From Candidatus Firestoneibacteriota bacterium (lineage in GTDB: Bacteria; Oederibacteriota; D2-FULL-39-29): a stretch of DNA of 62,174 bases. Below, piece by piece: positions 18,220-25,870 of the stretch. Positions within the stretch are counted from its first letter, which is position 1; every line of letters begins with the position of its first letter. Below the pieces are notes generated by a model. The model was not told the origin of the DNA. It made no database searches and was given only the letters and a program-made list of their open reading frames with translations. Location of the stretch: the NCBI GenBank assembly GCA_026388015.1, contig JAPLKO010000058.1, positions 1-62,174 on the forward strand. The letters are read 5' to 3'. A program made the position numbers and the translations under genes.

Positions 18220-19503
18220 ATGGAGATGAGAAAAATGGAAAAATACATTCTGTTTCAACTGACAGTCGCCCTTGGGTTACTCTTGCCTTCTGCTTCGTTT
18301 TGTGCGGCTGAAAAACCATCTGCTGTTCTCATCTCCTCGAGCTGGGAACGGTTTCACGGACCTAATGGCGCGGGTTATGTGGCAGGTGCAAAGCTGCCTG
18401 TTACCTGGGACGCAGGAAGCGGAAAAAACATTATCTGGAAAACTACGATACCGCTTGCCGGGTTTAGTTCGCCGGTTATCGAAGGTGACAAAGTTTTTAT
18501 TACTGCGGCTACAAACAAGGAACAGCGCGTGCTCTGTCTATCAACTACAGACGGAAAGATAATTTGGGAAAAGAAAGTGGCCTGTGAACGCGCTTTTAAA
18601 GCTGAGGAGCTTAACATCTCGCCTGATACCACGTTTGCCGCGCCAACTCCGTCTACAGACGGGAATGCTGTTTATGTTCTTTTTGCAAGCGGGGATCTGG
18701 CGGCGCTTGGCGTATCTGACGGTAAGTTAATCTGGGAGAAAAATTTAGGGGAGCCGGAAAGTACTTACGGAATAGCTTCCTGCCCGGTTCTGTTTGAAGA
18801 GTTTCTTATACTTTCGTATCCCGGTAAAGAAGCGATTGAACTCCGCGCTTTTGATAAAAAAACCGGGAAACCTGCGTGGAGTTCTGGGCTTAAAGATGCG
18901 GCTGAATCCTGGGCTTCGCCTTTAATTATCGGTAAAGACAAAGATGCTTTCCTTGTGTATCTTGCCTCTCCTAAGATGTATGGTTTTGATCCCAGGAACG
19001 GAAAAGAGCTCTGGTCTATTGAAGCTGTAGCCGGAGAAATTTGTCCCAGCCCTATTTATGCAGGCGGTCTGATTTTTGCCGCACAGGCGCGTTCCGGTCT
19101 TGTAGCCGTACGTCCTCCGAAAGCAGGGAGTAAAGATGAACCGGTTATAGTTTGGAGTGTTCCCGGCAGTGAAAATCTTCCGGATGTGTCAACACCGGCG
19201 TCAGACGGAAAACGGCTTTTTCTGGCAACAGCAGATGAGCTCTACTGCTATGAAGTGAAAACCGGCAAGCTTCTTTGGAAACAGGAGGTTAAAGGGGATT
19301 TTTACTCTTCGCCTGTTATTGCCGGAGATATGGTTTACGCGACAACCAGGGAAGGTACTACTTTAATCTTCCGTTCTGCCGATATTTATGAAGCAGTAGG
19401 GGAAGGGACCTTGGGTCCGGATGTTAATGCGACACCCGCAATCTCCGGGAATAAAATATTTATCCGCGGGGATAAGGAGCTTTTCTGTATAGGAAATAAA
19501 TAA
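18220..19503 (+). CDS. exported PQQ-like beta-propeller repeat protein
   Basis: A 427-residue propeller of the type annotated as PQQ-binding-like. It carries repeated blade ends such as DGKIIWEKKV, DGKLIWEKNL, TGKPAWSSGL, NGKELWSIEA and TGKLLWKQEV. An N-terminal signal segment (YILFQLTVALGLLLPSASFCA) exports it. The characteristic opening SSWERFHGPNGAGYV matches planctomycete-style outer proteins. ATG 18220 is taken; ATG 18235 with GGAG nine bases upstream is equally possible. These propellers are usually scaffolds or sugar-oxidation partners, and true PQQ use is not shown. Confidence 0.8.
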   Translation: MEMRKMEKYILFQLTVALGLLLPSASFCAAEKPSAVLISSSWERFHGPNGAGYVAGAKLPVTWDAGSGKNIIWKTTIPLAGFSSPVIEGDKVFITAATNKEQRVLCLSTTDGKIIWEKKVACERAFKAEELNISPDTTFAAPTPSTDGNAVYVLFASGDLAALGVSDGKLIWEKNLGEPESTYGIASCPVLFEEFLILSYPGKEAIELRAFDKKTGKPAWSSGLKDAAESWASPLIIGKDKDAFLVYLASPKMYGFDPRNGKELWSIEAVAGEICPSPIYAGGLIFAAQARSGLVAVRPPKAGSKDEPVIVWSVPGSENLPDVSTPASDGKRLFLATADELYCYEVKTGKLLWKQEVKGDFYSSPVIAGDMVYATTREGTTLIFRSADIYEAVGEGTLGPDVNATPAISGNKIFIRGDKELFCIGNK

Positions 19504-19515
19504 TCAGGAGGAATT

Positions 19516-20778
19516 ATGACAAAAACGGCAATAATTCTTGCTGTTTTTATTTTGTTTCAGACTAATCTCTTCTCTGCTGTTTACACCGTAGGACAGGGCA
19601 AGGCCTATGCAACTATTGCCGCTGTTCCCGTACTTTCTCCGGGTGATGTAATAGAAATTTATCCGGGGATTTACAACGAGTATAAACTTTTCACAGTGAG
19701 CGGGTCGAAAGATAAACCAATAACAATAAAAGGTGTCGGGGTCGAAAAACCCGTAATTGACGGAACCGGGCTGGATGTTTCAGGTGTCGGCAAGATACCC
19801 CGGGCTTTGTTTCAGATTGATGGGGATAATTACACATTTGAAAATCTGGAGTTCAAAAATGCCGATAATACTAACGGGCATAACGGCGCAGGGCTTAGGA
19901 TTATGGGGGCTAACGTTACGGTTCGCGGGTGTAAGATAAGCAAATGCGAAAACGGGATAATGTCCTCGGGGCGCGCCAGTGTTCTTGTCGAAGGCTGTGA
20001 GATATTTGAATGCGGGAGCAGGCACGAAATCGGCTACTCGCATAATATGTACATGGGCGGAGTAAGCTTTACGCTTAAAGAATCTTACATCCATGACAGC
20101 ATCTGCGCGCAAAATGTAAAAAGTCGGGCGCATTACAACGAACTTTTGTATAACTACATCGCCGACGCAAACAGCGGAGAAGTAGATCTTGTGGAAGCAA
20201 AGGAAACAGCCGCGCCAAATTCTAATGCGGTATTAATAGGCAACATCATTATTAAAAGAAGCGCGCCCTCGAAAAGCGGCATAGCCGGCAATAATTCAAA
20301 GTTCATAACTTTCGGCAAAGACGGCAAAGGCGAAAGAAACGGGACGATATACTTAATAAATAATACAATCATCTCGGGAATGGAGAAAAACAAACCTGTT
20401 TGGTTAAGTTCTAAAACTAAAGCAGAGTTGTACAATAATATATTTTACGGAAACGCTAGAGTTCTCGCCGATATCTTTTCAAAGGAAAACAGTTCCGGCA
20501 GTAATAACTGGTTCCCTGCAGGCATAGAGGTTCCGGCAGGATTAAAAGAAAACATCCAGGGGAAGGATCCGGGTTTTGTGAATCCGGAGAAACGTGATTT
20601 TCATTTGAAATCAAATTCTATCTGTATCAATGCCGGACTAAGTTCTCCTGAATATTTTGATGGCGCCGGTGTCGTCCATTCCGGTGTACCTGTTGTTCAA
20701 TATGCCGAGCATTTAAAGAGTGTATTTCGGAAGAGTTCGGGAAGGCCGGCTCTCGGCGCTTACGAATACATTCCATAA
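19516..20778 (+). CDS. secreted right-handed parallel beta-helix protein
   Basis: A 420-residue exported protein with a signal peptide (KTAIILAVFILFQTNLFSA). The helix begins AYATIAAVPVLSPGDVIEIYPG, written here in two parts: AYATIAAVPVL and SPGDVIEIYPGIY. Repeated turn motifs follow, such as FENLEFKNADN, VRGCKISKCENG, VEGCEIFECGS and LKESYIHDS. The C-terminus ends LGAYEYIP, as in PL6/chondroitinase-B-like and related beta-helix proteins. It may be a polysaccharide lyase or isomerase, but no catalytic residues can be assigned. It is placed 12 bp after the propeller gene with an AGGAGG site, so they form one operon. The ghost gene at 6535 was of this type. Confidence 0.75.
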   Translation: MTKTAIILAVFILFQTNLFSAVYTVGQGKAYATIAAVPVLSPGDVIEIYPGIYNEYKLFTVSGSKDKPITIKGVGVEKPVIDGTGLDVSGVGKIPRALFQIDGDNYTFENLEFKNADNTNGHNGAGLRIMGANVTVRGCKISKCENGIMSSGRASVLVEGCEIFECGSRHEIGYSHNMYMGGVSFTLKESYIHDSICAQNVKSRAHYNELLYNYIADANSGEVDLVEAKETAAPNSNAVLIGNIIIKRSAPSKSGIAGNNSKFITFGKDGKGERNGTIYLINNTIISGMEKNKPVWLSSKTKAELYNNIFYGNARVLADIFSKENSSGSNNWFPAGIEVPAGLKENIQGKDPGFVNPEKRDFHLKSNSICINAGLSSPEYFDGAGVVHSGVPVVQYAEHLKSVFRKSSGRPALGAYEYIP

Positions 20779-20866
20779 AATCATTAATTTAAAACAACCC
20801 AACTTTAATAAAATATGTTAAAATATCCGTATTAATAAGGTTTTTTAATGGTATTGAGGTGTCTCT

Positions 20867-21781
20867 ATGAAAGGTAATGTTAGAAGTGTAGCCGTTCCGG
20901 TTAAAGGTCTTTTGCAGAGTAAAGCAAAGGAGTTAAACACCTCTTTTGCTGAGGTTTTGCGCTCTTTTGTTGTCGAACGCTTTCTTTACAGACTGAGTAT
21001 TTCTAAATACTCCGATAAGTTCATCCTTAAAGGCGCTCTAATGCTTAAGGTGTGGCAGATTCCTAAGAGAAGAGCGACCTCGGGCATAGATTTTTTGGCG
21101 CTTTGCGACAAACAAATATATTCTATTGAAAATATAATAAAATATCTGTGCACTATGAATATATCACAAGACGGTCTTTTATTTAACCGGGGTTCGGTTA
21201 AAGGGTCTGTAATAAACGCAGGGAAAGAGAACGAAGGAGTCAGAATAAACCTGAACGTCTCGCTCGAAAAAGCAACTGTTTTGCTTCAGGTTGATTTCTG
21301 GTTTGGAGATGTTCTGCATCCGACGGCAAAAGTACTGGATTATCCGGGAGTTTTGGATTTTTCGCGGCCGCATCTTTACGGCTACTCTGTAGAAAGCTCT
21401 ATAAGCGAAAAGTTTGAAACAATTTTAAGATCAGGTGCCGGCAATAACCTAATGAAAGAGTTCTATGATCTCCGGCTTTTAATGAACCAGTATTATTTTG
21501 ACGGTGCTAATCTTGCGGCTGCTCTGCAAAAAACATTTACGCAGCGCAAGACTGAGCTTCCGGAGGGTAAACAGCTGTTTTCTAAAGAGATATATACCGA
21601 AGGTTCTGACAGTCAAAAACTTTGGAGTCTTTTTTTAATGAAAGAGAGATTATCAGGCGCACCTAAAAATTTAGCCGCTGTAGCAAAAGAGCTGGATAAC
21701 TTCCTTTCTCCGCCGGTAACGTCTCTAAATAAAGCAAAAGAGTTTAAGAAAAAATGGAACACCTCCGGCTCATGGGAGTAG
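20867..21781 (+). CDS. orphan AbiEii-like nucleotidyltransferase, damaged active site
   Basis: A 304-residue protein of the AbiEii/AbiGii nucleotidyltransferase toxin family. The fold is visible: FILKGALMLKVW near residue 52-63, RRATSGIDFLAL near 69-79, LLQVDFWFGD, and a helical C-terminus. Active members show KGG[ST] and DxD. Here these are KGA (Ala57) and GID (Gly73, Asp75), so one catalytic Asp and a phosphate-binding Gly are lost. GAC to GGC is a single change. No AbiEi antitoxin is adjacent. It is likely inactive, or kept as a regulator. A GAGGTG site precedes the ATG. Confidence 0.75.
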   Translation: MKGNVRSVAVPVKGLLQSKAKELNTSFAEVLRSFVVERFLYRLSISKYSDKFILKGALMLKVWQIPKRRATSGIDFLALCDKQIYSIENIIKYLCTMNISQDGLLFNRGSVKGSVINAGKENEGVRINLNVSLEKATVLLQVDFWFGDVLHPTAKVLDYPGVLDFSRPHLYGYSVESSISEKFETILRSGAGNNLMKEFYDLRLLMNQYYFDGANLAAALQKTFTQRKTELPEGKQLFSKEIYTEGSDSQKLWSLFLMKERLSGAPKNLAAVAKELDNFLSPPVTSLNKAKEFKKKWNTSGSWE

Positions 21782-21809
21782 AATCGGGTCGCTGTAAGGA
21801 GAGAAAAAA

Positions 21810-22376
21810 GTGTTAAAGAAAATAATGTTCGTGCTTTTTTGCGCTGTTTTTCTTTCAGGGTGCTATTTTACTATTGAGCCTATATACACCGAAAAGGATA
21901 AAATCAGCGATGATGGAATAGTCGGCAAATGGGGGCAGGTTGATAAAAAAGGAAGTTGGCAGTTTTCAAAGGATGAAAAAGGAAATACGTACACTCTTGT
22001 TTTGGGTGAGGGAATTAATAATACAAGTATCTTTACCGTTACACTTGTAAAGATTGGAAAATATAAATATTTAGATATGCTTGCCGATAATAAAAGAGTT
22101 GAGAATCAAAATAGTGATTTTAAGGCGCTGCTTCTCGGATGTCATAGCTTTTTTAGATACTCTATTGAAAACAATAAGATAGTTGTGACTCAGTATGATC
22201 TTGCCTGGCTTGAAAAAAGACTAAAGACCAAAAAGCTGAACCTTCACTATTTTGATAGAAGAGAAGGGTTTTATTTTTCAGATTCAACCGAGGATTTGCA
22301 AAAGGCAATCATTGCAATAGAGGATAAAGAGGAAGCTTTTCTGAAGGATAAAGTGTCTTTAGAAAGAGTAAAGTAA
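21810..22376 (+). CDS. hypothetical lipoprotein
   Basis: Function unknown. The 188-residue product begins at GTG 21810 (TAAGGAG eight bases upstream) with a short lipoprotein signal, LKKIMFVLFCAVFLSGC (lipobox LSGC). A beta-rich body follows (GKWGQVDKKGSWQFSKD), then a Lys/Glu-rich helical C-terminus. The core resembles lipocalin-like or META-type small lipoproteins in pattern only. It lies between the orphan nucleotidyltransferase and the AbiE promoter; its role there is unclear. Confidence 0.6.
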   Translation: MLKKIMFVLFCAVFLSGCYFTIEPIYTEKDKISDDGIVGKWGQVDKKGSWQFSKDEKGNTYTLVLGEGINNTSIFTVTLVKIGKYKYLDMLADNKRVENQNSDFKALLLGCHSFFRYSIENNKIVVTQYDLAWLEKRLKTKKLNLHYFDRREGFYFSDSTEDLQKAIIAIEDKEEAFLKDKVSLERVK

Positions 22377-22445
22377 AAAATACATAGCAAATAAGGAGAT
22401 TTTTAAAAGCAGTAGTTTTAGCAGCCTGACGAACAGCGTCTCAGC

Positions 22446-22474
22446 TTGACATTCCGTAAAACCCGTGTTATACT
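22446..22474 (+). promoter_or_regulatory. consensus sigma-70 promoter of the AbiE operon
   Basis: TTGACA (22446-22451), 17 bp, TATACT (22469-22474). The palindromic operator begins on the next base, so a bound repressor would cover the transcription start. Confidence 0.8.
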
Positions 22475-22512
22475 GTTTCTGTAAGTAATCAAATATGATT
22501 ACTTACAGAAAC
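22475..22512. promoter_or_regulatory. perfect 38-bp palindrome, predicted AbiEi operator
   Basis: GTTTCTGTAAGTAATCA (22475-22491) and its exact reverse complement (22496-22512) flank AATA. It fills the space between the -10 box and the GGAG site of the AbiEi gene. AbiEi antitoxins are known to bind inverted repeats and repress their own operon, so this is very likely the autoregulatory site. Confidence 0.8.
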
Positions 22513-22523
22513 GGAGAATATCT

Positions 22524-23138
22524 ATGACTTATACGGAATTAAGAGATAGCGTGTCCGGTTTGCCCCTTATCAGCGGACAGGCGCTTAAGATGTTTGGCGG
22601 AAGCGGACAGGAGTTAAAGAATCAGCTTTCCAGGTGGAAAAAAACAGGAAAACTGCTGGCATTGCGTAGAGGGCTTTATATTCTAAATGAGAAAGACCGA
22701 AAACTAAAACCTTCCCGGTTGTTTATTTCCTCTGAAATGTATAAGCCATCCTATGTCAGTCTCGAGTATGCTCTTTCTTCGTATGGAATCATCCCTGAAA
22801 AAGTTCCGGCGGTAACCTGCATTACTACTAAAAAGACAATGGTGGTAGAAAACGTGTTAGGTACGTTCTCTTACCGTCATGTAAAGCCCGAGTGCTTTAC
22901 CGGTTTTACGGCAAAAAAGGATGAAGAAGGGTTTACTTATTATTTGGCTGAGCCGGAGAAAGCAATCGTTGATTTTATTTATTTAAATCTGAGCAAATTG
23001 CACGGTGATGCGGTTGAAGTGCTAAAAGAATCTTACCGGCTTGATCTTCCTGTACGGCTTAACCGCTCAAAGCTTATCAGGTTTGCCGGGTTGTTTAATA
23101 ATACAAGATTGCTGGAAATCGTAAAAGGGGTGAAATAA
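22524..23138 (+). CDS. abiEi: AbiEi-family antitoxin, transcriptional autorepressor
   Basis: A 204-residue antitoxin of type IV AbiE systems. The N-terminal winged helix (about 1-60: SGQALKMFGGSGQELKNQLS, RRGLYILNE) binds DNA. The C-terminal domain (about 65-200: YVSLEYALSSYGIIPE, TYYLAEPEKAIVDFIYL) is the conserved AbiEi_4-like antitoxin part. It starts 11 bases after the palindrome and is one base from the toxin gene, so they are translationally linked. Its likely roles are repression at 22475-22512 and counteracting the nucleotidyltransferase. Confidence 0.85.
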   Translation: MTYTELRDSVSGLPLISGQALKMFGGSGQELKNQLSRWKKTGKLLALRRGLYILNEKDRKLKPSRLFISSEMYKPSYVSLEYALSSYGIIPEKVPAVTCITTKKTMVVENVLGTFSYRHVKPECFTGFTAKKDEEGFTYYLAEPEKAIVDFIYLNLSKLHGDAVEVLKESYRLDLPVRLNRSKLIRFAGLFNNTRLLEIVKGVK

Positions 23139-23139
23139 G

Positions 23140-23937
23140 ATGATTGAAGTCATCAAACAGAGCCTGGAAGGCAGCAAAAGCGGCGAGGAGAAGCTAAATA
23201 GAACACGGGAGTTTCTGCAGGTGCTTATTTTGAAGATTCTTTTTGACCGCGGGTATTTCGAAAATATCGCGTTTACCGGCGGGACGGCTCTTCGTATTCT
23301 ATACAAGGTTCGCAGATACAGTGAGGATCTTGATTTCTCTCTTGTAAAAAAAGAAAAGTATGATTTCGGAAAAATCTCTGATTCTTTGCTTTTCGAGCTT
23401 CGAAAGAACGGATTTAAGGTCGAGGAAAAAAGAAGAGCTGTACAGACCGTAAATAGTGTGCTTCTCAAATTTAACGGTTTGTATGCGAAACTTGGGCTCT
23501 CGGGGCAAGCAGATGAGAAGTTCCTGGTAAAACTTCAAGTAGATTCCAATCCTCCTAAAGGCGGAAATACTGTGGTGATGCCTTTTACTGACAGATTTGT
23601 CCTGGCGGTAAAAACTTTTGACCTGCCGTCGCTTTTTGCCACTAAACTTCATGCGTGCTTTTATAGGAAGTACACGAAAGGCAGAGATTTTTATGACCTT
23701 GTATGGTATCTGGGAAGAAGAATCACTCCAAATATTAAACTCTTAAATAACGCCGTGTTTCAAACCGAAAAAAAAGATTTAAACCTGACGGAGTTAAATT
23801 ACAAGGAGTTTCTTTCTGAAAGAGTAAAAAAAGTGGATTTTTCCTCGGTGAGAAAAGATGTGGCCGTTTTCCTCGAAGATAAAAACGAGCTGAAGCTTTT
23901 GGAGAAGGAATTGATTCTAAAAATGCTGGAGAGTTAA
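23140..23937 (+). CDS. abiEii: AbiEii-family nucleotidyltransferase toxin
   Basis: A 265-residue nucleotidyltransferase. The motifs are intact: TGGTALR (Gly47-Gly48-Thr49) and SEDLDFSL (Asp63, Asp65). A downstream KLHACFYRKYTKGRDFYDL stretch is conserved in the family. AbiEii enzymes transfer nucleotides, for example to tRNA acceptor ends in characterised relatives, and arrest growth, giving phage abortive infection. It is one base downstream of abiEi. Motif comparison with the orphan at 20867 shows this copy should be active. Confidence 0.85.
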   Translation: MIEVIKQSLEGSKSGEEKLNRTREFLQVLILKILFDRGYFENIAFTGGTALRILYKVRRYSEDLDFSLVKKEKYDFGKISDSLLFELRKNGFKVEEKRRAVQTVNSVLLKFNGLYAKLGLSGQADEKFLVKLQVDSNPPKGGNTVVMPFTDRFVLAVKTFDLPSLFATKLHACFYRKYTKGRDFYDLVWYLGRRITPNIKLLNNAVFQTEKKDLNLTELNYKEFLSERVKKVDFSSVRKDVAVFLEDKNELKLLEKELILKMLES

Positions 23938-23960
23938 TTGAAAAATTTAAGGAGGATTAA

Positions 23961-24743
23961 ATGAAAGTAAAAACTAAGTTAAATATTGTAAATGTGACAA
24001 ATTGGATAATGCTGGTGACGTTTGTTTTGATAATGTTATGGATGTATGTGTTCGTTGTAAATATGACTTTTAACTTTACTGTTCTGGCTGAAAAAACTTC
24101 GACTTTGTTTCATACTTCCATTGTTGCTGCGATTGCCATGATCCTGGGAGCAGCCATTATTAACATTAGTACAAATATAAGTATCATTGCGGATTCAAAA
24201 GCCGTTCAAGAAGAGGCAGCGCCTGTCAAAAGCAGAAAGGCAGTCTTTCTTTGGACCGTTGCCGTAATTATTGCAGTTCCCGTGTTCCTTTTCTTTAGTG
24301 ACAAGATGTCAAAAATAATACATGAAAGAAAAATTGTAAAAGAGGTTGAAGACGTAATGGCAAGATATAATAAGACTGTTCTTTTTGTTACTGAAAATGC
24401 GGAGAAAAAAGAGAAGTTCAAGGAAGTTTCCGAAGGTGTGACTTTTCTTGCCAGTCAAAACAAAGAGCTGGATTCAGTCAGTCTTATTGTTATGAAAATA
24501 TTTCAAGGTCAGAACTCTTACGTATACATAAACGAATGGAAAAACAGGAGAGATAATGCCCCGGAGTATCTTAAATGCGACGAGAAAACCAGGAAATATC
24601 TGGATTCAGTATTTTTAAAAAATAATACGACGAAGTATTATGATAAAGAGAATAGTAGGTTGTATTGTCCGGTAGCATCAGCAGGCAGGATCTCTGTGCT
24701 TTACTTTCAAAAGTACATGCGGTATGGAAAAATAGGTTCATAA
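23961..24743 (+). CDS. three-TM membrane protein in the AbiE transcription unit
   Basis: Function not recognised. The 260-residue protein has three predicted TM segments (about 14-35, 50-70, 93-110), then a soluble C-terminal domain (about 115-260) ending MRYGKIGS. It starts 23 bp after abiEii with a strong AAGGAGG site and no promoter of its own that I can see. The next terminator is at 24761-24795. It is therefore probably co-transcribed with the toxin-antitoxin pair. It could be an unrelated sensor-like membrane protein or an accessory part of the AbiE locus. Confidence 0.65.
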   Translation: MKVKTKLNIVNVTNWIMLVTFVLIMLWMYVFVVNMTFNFTVLAEKTSTLFHTSIVAAIAMILGAAIINISTNISIIADSKAVQEEAAPVKSRKAVFLWTVAVIIAVPVFLFFSDKMSKIIHERKIVKEVEDVMARYNKTVLFVTENAEKKEKFKEVSEGVTFLASQNKELDSVSLIVMKIFQGQNSYVYINEWKNRRDNAPEYLKCDEKTRKYLDSVFLKNNTTKYYDKENSRLYCPVASAGRISVLYFQKYMRYGKIGS

Positions 24744-24760
24744 AAATATAATTTCTATAA

Positions 24761-24795
24761 AAAAAGAGGAACGGCAGATAGTCGTTCCTCTTTTT
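24761..24795. terminator. bidirectional terminator between convergent genes
   Basis: AAAAAGAGGAACG (24761-24773) pairs perfectly with CGTTCCTCTTTTT (24783-24795). The A tract and T tract make it work for the AbiE-side transcript (+) and for the nudix gene (-). Confidence 0.85.
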
Positions 24796-24828
24796 AAATC
24801 TCGGTTTTTGGTTGTAATAACGGTTGTT

Positions 24829-25305
24829 TTACGCCTTTAATGTCAAAAGCAGTGCCACTATTGTCTTTGCGTCAACTATCTTGCCTGTATTGATCATCCT
24901 TAAAAGCTCTTTCTTTGTAAAGACTTTTACTGTTATCTCTTCGTCGTCATCCAGGTTCATTGTGCCGGCTTTCAGGTTTGTTGCCTTGTAAAGGTGCATC
25001 TTTTCGTGTAAAAAGCCGGGAGATGAGTAAAAAGCCAGTATTTTCTTGATTTTCCCTGCTTTTAGGCCTGTTTCCTCTTCCAGCTCGCGTTTGGCGCAAA
25101 GGAGCGGATTTTCGCCTTTTCCAAGCGTTCCGGCCGGTACTTCCCAAGTCATCTGTTTTATGGCAAATCTCGGTTGTCTGACCATTATAACCTTATCTTT
25201 GCTGACAAATGGGACAATTACTGACGCGCCGGGGTGCTGGACGAAATCCTTCTTTTGCCATGTGTAGACTTGTATCAATCTCCCAGAAAATCGTAGTTTT
25301 TTCAT
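24829..25305 (-). CDS. Nudix hydrolase, ADP-ribose pyrophosphatase type
   Basis: A 158-residue housekeeping hydrolase that likely cleaves ADP-ribose or related nucleotide sugars. The complete Nudix box is present: G-TLGKG-E then RELEEETGL, with the metal-binding REL-EE. VIVPFV, RQPRFAIKQMTWEVPAG and FYSSPGFLHE are typical of ADPRase members. The ATG at 25305 is favoured by alignment (KKLRFSGRLIQVYT opens the fold). A TTG 39 bases upstream lacks a site. It is transcribed toward the bidirectional terminator and diverges from mraZ. Confidence 0.88.
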   Translation of the reverse strand: MKKLRFSGRLIQVYTWQKKDFVQHPGASVIVPFVSKDKVIMVRQPRFAIKQMTWEVPAGTLGKGENPLLCAKRELEEETGLKAGKIKKILAFYSSPGFLHEKMHLYKATNLKAGTMNLDDDEEITVKVFTKKELLRMINTGKIVDAKTIVALLLTLKA

Positions 25306-25349
25306 AACGGTGATTTTAGCAGATAACCCAGTAAAAATCAACAAAATAC

Positions 25350-25378
25350 TTGACAGAAGCTATGGTTTGAGATATACT
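25350..25378 (+). promoter_or_regulatory. sigma-70 promoter of the dcw cluster
   Basis: TTGACA (25350-25355), 17 bp, TATACT (25373-25378), 40 bp before mraZ. The hexamers are identical to those of the AbiE promoter. Confidence 0.8.
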
Positions 25379-25382
25379 TACT

Positions 25383-25409
25383 GTGGTTGAAAGTGGTTTA
25401 AAGTGGAGG
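25383..25409 (+). promoter_or_regulatory. MraZ operator, three 10-bp-spaced GTGG boxes plus SD
   Basis: GTGG occurs at 25383, 25393 and 25403, exactly one helical turn apart. The last two sit in AAAGTGGTTT and AAAGTGGAGG. MraZ is known to bind such direct repeats upstream of its own gene. The third box overlaps the GGAGG ribosome-binding site (25405-25409), so MraZ binding would lie just downstream of the -10. Confidence 0.75.
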
Positions 25410-25417
25410 GATTATAT

Positions 25418-25870
25418 ATGTTCATGGGAGAATATAAGCACTCGATAGATAAAAAAGGCAGAATTATTCTGCCTGCCAAGTTTAGGTCGACTTTGGCTGA
25501 AAAATATATTGATAGATTTGTAATTACCCGCGGTTTCGACGATTGTTTGAGCGTTTTTCCTATGAACGAGTGGAAGCTGTACGAAGCGGAACTTCGCAAA
25601 CTCTCCCAGAGTAACGCTGACACAAGGTACTTCCTCCGTATCCTTTTTGCAAATGCTACAGACACCGCACTGGACAAACAGGGCAGAATGTTTATCCCCG
25701 CAGAACTCAGAGCTAAAGTTGCGATAGAAAAAGATGTTACCGTCCTCGGCGCTATGAATCTCATTGAAATCTGGTCCAAACAAAAATGGGAAGATTATCA
25801 ATCAAAAGGTAAAGACAAGCCTATTGAAAGTGTAGCGCAAAAACTATTTGACCTTGGAATTATGAAATGA
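25418..25870 (+). CDS. mraZ: transcriptional regulator MraZ
   Basis: A 150-residue regulator, first gene of the dcw cluster, which represses its own operon as a ring-shaped oligomer. It carries two AbrB-like swapped-hairpin domains: FMGEYKHSIDKKGRIILPAKF at the start and TALDKQGRMFIPAELRA near residue 90, each with the DxKGR-type signature. ATG 25418 is used because GGAGG ends eight bases before it; the upstream in-frame GTG lies inside the operator. It overlaps rsmH by 4 bp (ATGA). Confidence 0.95.
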   Translation: MFMGEYKHSIDKKGRIILPAKFRSTLAEKYIDRFVITRGFDDCLSVFPMNEWKLYEAELRKLSQSNADTRYFLRILFANATDTALDKQGRMFIPAELRAKVAIEKDVTVLGAMNLIEIWSKQKWEDYQSKGKDKPIESVAQKLFDLGIMK

